From Cercis canadensis (taxonomy: Eukaryota > Streptophyta > Magnoliopsida > Fabales > Fabaceae): DNA of 64,000 nt. The stretch is from NCBI GenBank assembly GCA_003255065.1, contig QAOA01003631.1, positions 1,032,300-1,096,299 of the forward strand, read 5' to 3'. The notes beneath the pieces are model-generated. The model worked only from the letters and a program-made list of their open reading frames with translations, made no database searches and had not been told where the DNA came from. Positions within the stretch are counted from its first letter, which is position 1; each line of letters starts with the position of its first letter. A program made the position numbers and the translations under genes. Shown piece after piece: positions 62,528 to 64,000 of the stretch.

Positions 62528-63530
62528 CCTTGAACAACTCTCGCTTATTCGTAGAAAAATTTAGAAATTCCCAAAAAGATTCTGGGTTTATGAAGCATTG
62601 ACGCTCTAAATCCCCCAACCTTTAGTTTCAGATCCAAACTGAAATTGGACTGAAACTTTCTGAATTTGGAAGGGTCAAATCTTAAAAGTCATAAAAGTGA
62701 CCTCTGATCGACGCCTAAGTCACTCCCTGTTTGAATTTATATATTATTCTTCGTGATGATAGGGATTGAATTGGAGGTTGCAGGTCAAAAGAGAGGGAGA
62801 CAAAGACTCGTCAGAAGCTGATTGGACTGGGAACTGTGAAGCGCAAAAAAGTACAAGACGACGAAGAAAGAGAAGAAGAAGAAGAAGAAGAAGAAGGTAC
62901 CTGAAATTGAAAATTCTGTAACTTGTAAATTGGGGACGGTTTCGATTTCCACTTCAGGCAAAAAAAAAAAAAAAAGAATTAATAATAGAAGGTGACCAAT
63001 GCGTGAACTAAGATACCTTCTTCTCTTCAAGTTATTTTATGGAACTGAATCGCGGACATCAAAAGGGGTTAGGAAGGGACAAAGAAAGAAACATTCGCAT
63101 TGTCACTCAGAATCACCGACGTACGAACAACCCTCCTTAATAGTGATAATAAAGGAAACGGATTTAAGGAAATTTCAAATCCTTCTTTTGTGTGGGTTTC
63201 CTTTCCTTGCTAACGGGGAAAGGAGGTAGAGGAGAAGGGGATATTATTGGATATTCTTCTCCAGCACCCTGCCCTGGCCTGCACTGAATGCTCCAATTTT
63301 TGCTTAATTTTTCTTCTTCTCACCCCTGTTTTTTTTTTTTTTTTTTTAAAAAGATATTCTTTCTTTTTCTTGTTCTTGCTTCTTGGGGCTTGAACTTCTT
63401 TTCTAAAGTTTCCTATTATTATTGGGTTGGGCTTCAGACGTAATGGGCATTTTGACCCAATAATGTAGTTAAAAAAATTATTTACAAATTTGGGTAATTA
63501 GAAATTAAATTATCAAAATAATATAATTTA
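62528..63530. other. Leader/promoter of the carrier gene and AT-rich gap
   Basis: Contains the 5' region of the carrier gene, including a (GAA)n stretch, and homopolymer runs (A15 near 62960, T19 near 63330). It holds no sequence resembling a TAZ zinc-finger exon for the BTB gene that enters from the right. Confidence 0.6.
62863..62897. repeat. (GAA)n tract in the carrier 5' region
   Basis: GAAGAAAGA followed by about nine GAA units; read on the gene strand this is a CTT/TTC pyrimidine tract about 340 bases ahead of the start codon, a common plant leader feature. Confidence 0.8.
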
Positions 63531-63588
63531 AAAAAAANAAAAAAAAAAAAAACACAACACTGCAAGGTGTGGAGTTCACCGGACACGC

Positions 63589-64000
63589 CCGAGCCCCATA
63601 TCGTGTTATCAAGGGACACGCCGGGGTCCCATGGCGCGTCCCCACTAAATTGAGTCCTCTGAGTCTTCCTACCGTCGCTTAGTCCTCTGTACAAGCTCTG
63701 CTCCTTCCTCTGCTTCCTTGATTTCTTTTTCCTTTGATCATACCATATTTAATTAATATCTGAAAAAAATTAGGAATAATAAAAAAAATTATAAAATTAT
63801 GAACTAAATCTACCAATTCGTCCTCATCCATAAAGCGGAGGATGTCGAGCTCAAGGTAGGGATCGTGCCTTTGCAAAAATTTCCAGCCCTCTGTTTTCTC
63901 CACAGATTTGAAATGGTTCGTGAGTAACTTCATGCACTTGAGGTAAAGATCAGGTGCATCGCAGAGCCTTGCCAGTTGGAGTACATCCACAACATTCTCA
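63589..64000 (-). pseudogene. BTB/TAZ-type (BT family) gene, end part, apparently without TAZ domain
   Basis: BT proteins join a BTB/POZ domain, a BACK-like region and a TAZ zinc finger that binds calmodulin, and act as CUL3 adaptors. From 64000 to 63814 the minus strand reads the BACK-like part (NVVDVLQLARLCDAPDLYLK through HFKSVEKTEGWKFLQ to LRFMDEDEL), then a GTAGAT donor. The next piece, about 63738-63680, encodes QRKKKSRKQRKEQSLY, which matches the family just before the TAZ domain, but the frame joined from the cag acceptor at 63760 does not reach it cleanly. After LY the family motif QLSEAMxCLEHIC is lost and replaced by GGACACGCC-rich sequence running to the A-run with an N at 63538. 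No TAZ cysteines are seen before the carrier gene. It is either a truncated copy or a gene disrupted here; the BTB half lies beyond the window. Confidence 0.55.

Noticed and set aside
63560-63660. GGACACGCC-rich stretch as the end of a transposon
   Set aside because: It has GGACACGCC twice, but no matching opposite end or target duplication was found in the window.
1-64000. CRISPR arrays, operons, prokaryotic mobile systems or virus-derived elements
   Set aside because: The sequence is plant nuclear DNA; no spaced identical repeats or polycistronic layout were seen, and no long terminal repeat pair or capsid or reverse transcriptase frame was recognised.

Overview
The window is nuclear DNA of a flowering plant. 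Genes have many short exons with canonical GT/AG borders and AT-rich introns, long AT-rich gaps hold small inverted-repeat transposons, and the proteins (RBOH NADPH oxidase, PLS-class PPR, ER calnexin, four-EF-hand mitochondrial carrier, BTB/TAZ-type protein) are plant types. A eudicot, probably a rosid, fits best; I cannot name the species. Gene order matches from memory the Arabidopsis chromosome 5 blocks around At5g07320-07400 and At5g61780-61810, so several identifications are supported by both sequence and position.

Layout. 1-4398 (-): 5' part of an FHA plus tyrosyl-DNA phosphodiesterase-like gene. 4.4-14.2 kb: no intact host gene but many elements: a 4.1 kb Mutator-like element with about 430 bp terminal repeats and a 9 bp target duplication, two hAT-like elements, fold-back MITEs, and a short copy of RBOH exon 1. 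14.2-19.05 kb (+): complete RBOH gene, 12 coding exons, 945 aa. 20.6-25.4 kb (-): conserved protein of unknown function, 12 exons, 652 aa. 27.6-27.9 kb (-): a 110-aa single-exon plant protein. 30.1-35.0 kb (+): membrane-anchored amidase-signature enzyme, 13 exons, 647 aa. 37.2-43.2 kb (+): Tudor-SN, 16 coding exons, 988 aa, with a leader intron. 43.2-47.0 kb: gap with two MITEs. 47.0-50.1 kb (-): calnexin, 6 exons, 540 aa. 52.8-53.5 kb (-): small one-membrane-segment protein, MLRQ/B12D-like. 54.4-55.9 kb (-): intronless E-class PPR protein, 503 aa. 56.03-56.11 kb (-): tRNA-Ser(AGA). 59.8-62.5 kb (-): Ca2+-regulated mitochondrial ATP-Mg/Pi carrier, 4 exons, 523 aa. 63.5-64.0 kb (-): end of a BTB/TAZ-family gene that appears to lack its TAZ domain.

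These genes do not form a pathway, but several relate to calcium, the ER or RNA: RBOH and the carrier both carry EF-hands, calnexin folds ER glycoproteins, and Tudor-SN binds RNA. I found no clear undescribed system. The best candidates for a second look are the 652-aa unknown protein (vWA-like start plus a cysteine cluster), the nested GGCGTAGGGACGCC repeats, the duplicated RBOH exon fragment, an in-frame 18-nt insertion in RBOH, and the TAZ-less BTB gene. Exon borders were read by eye; for each complete multi-exon gene the summed coding length is a multiple of three.
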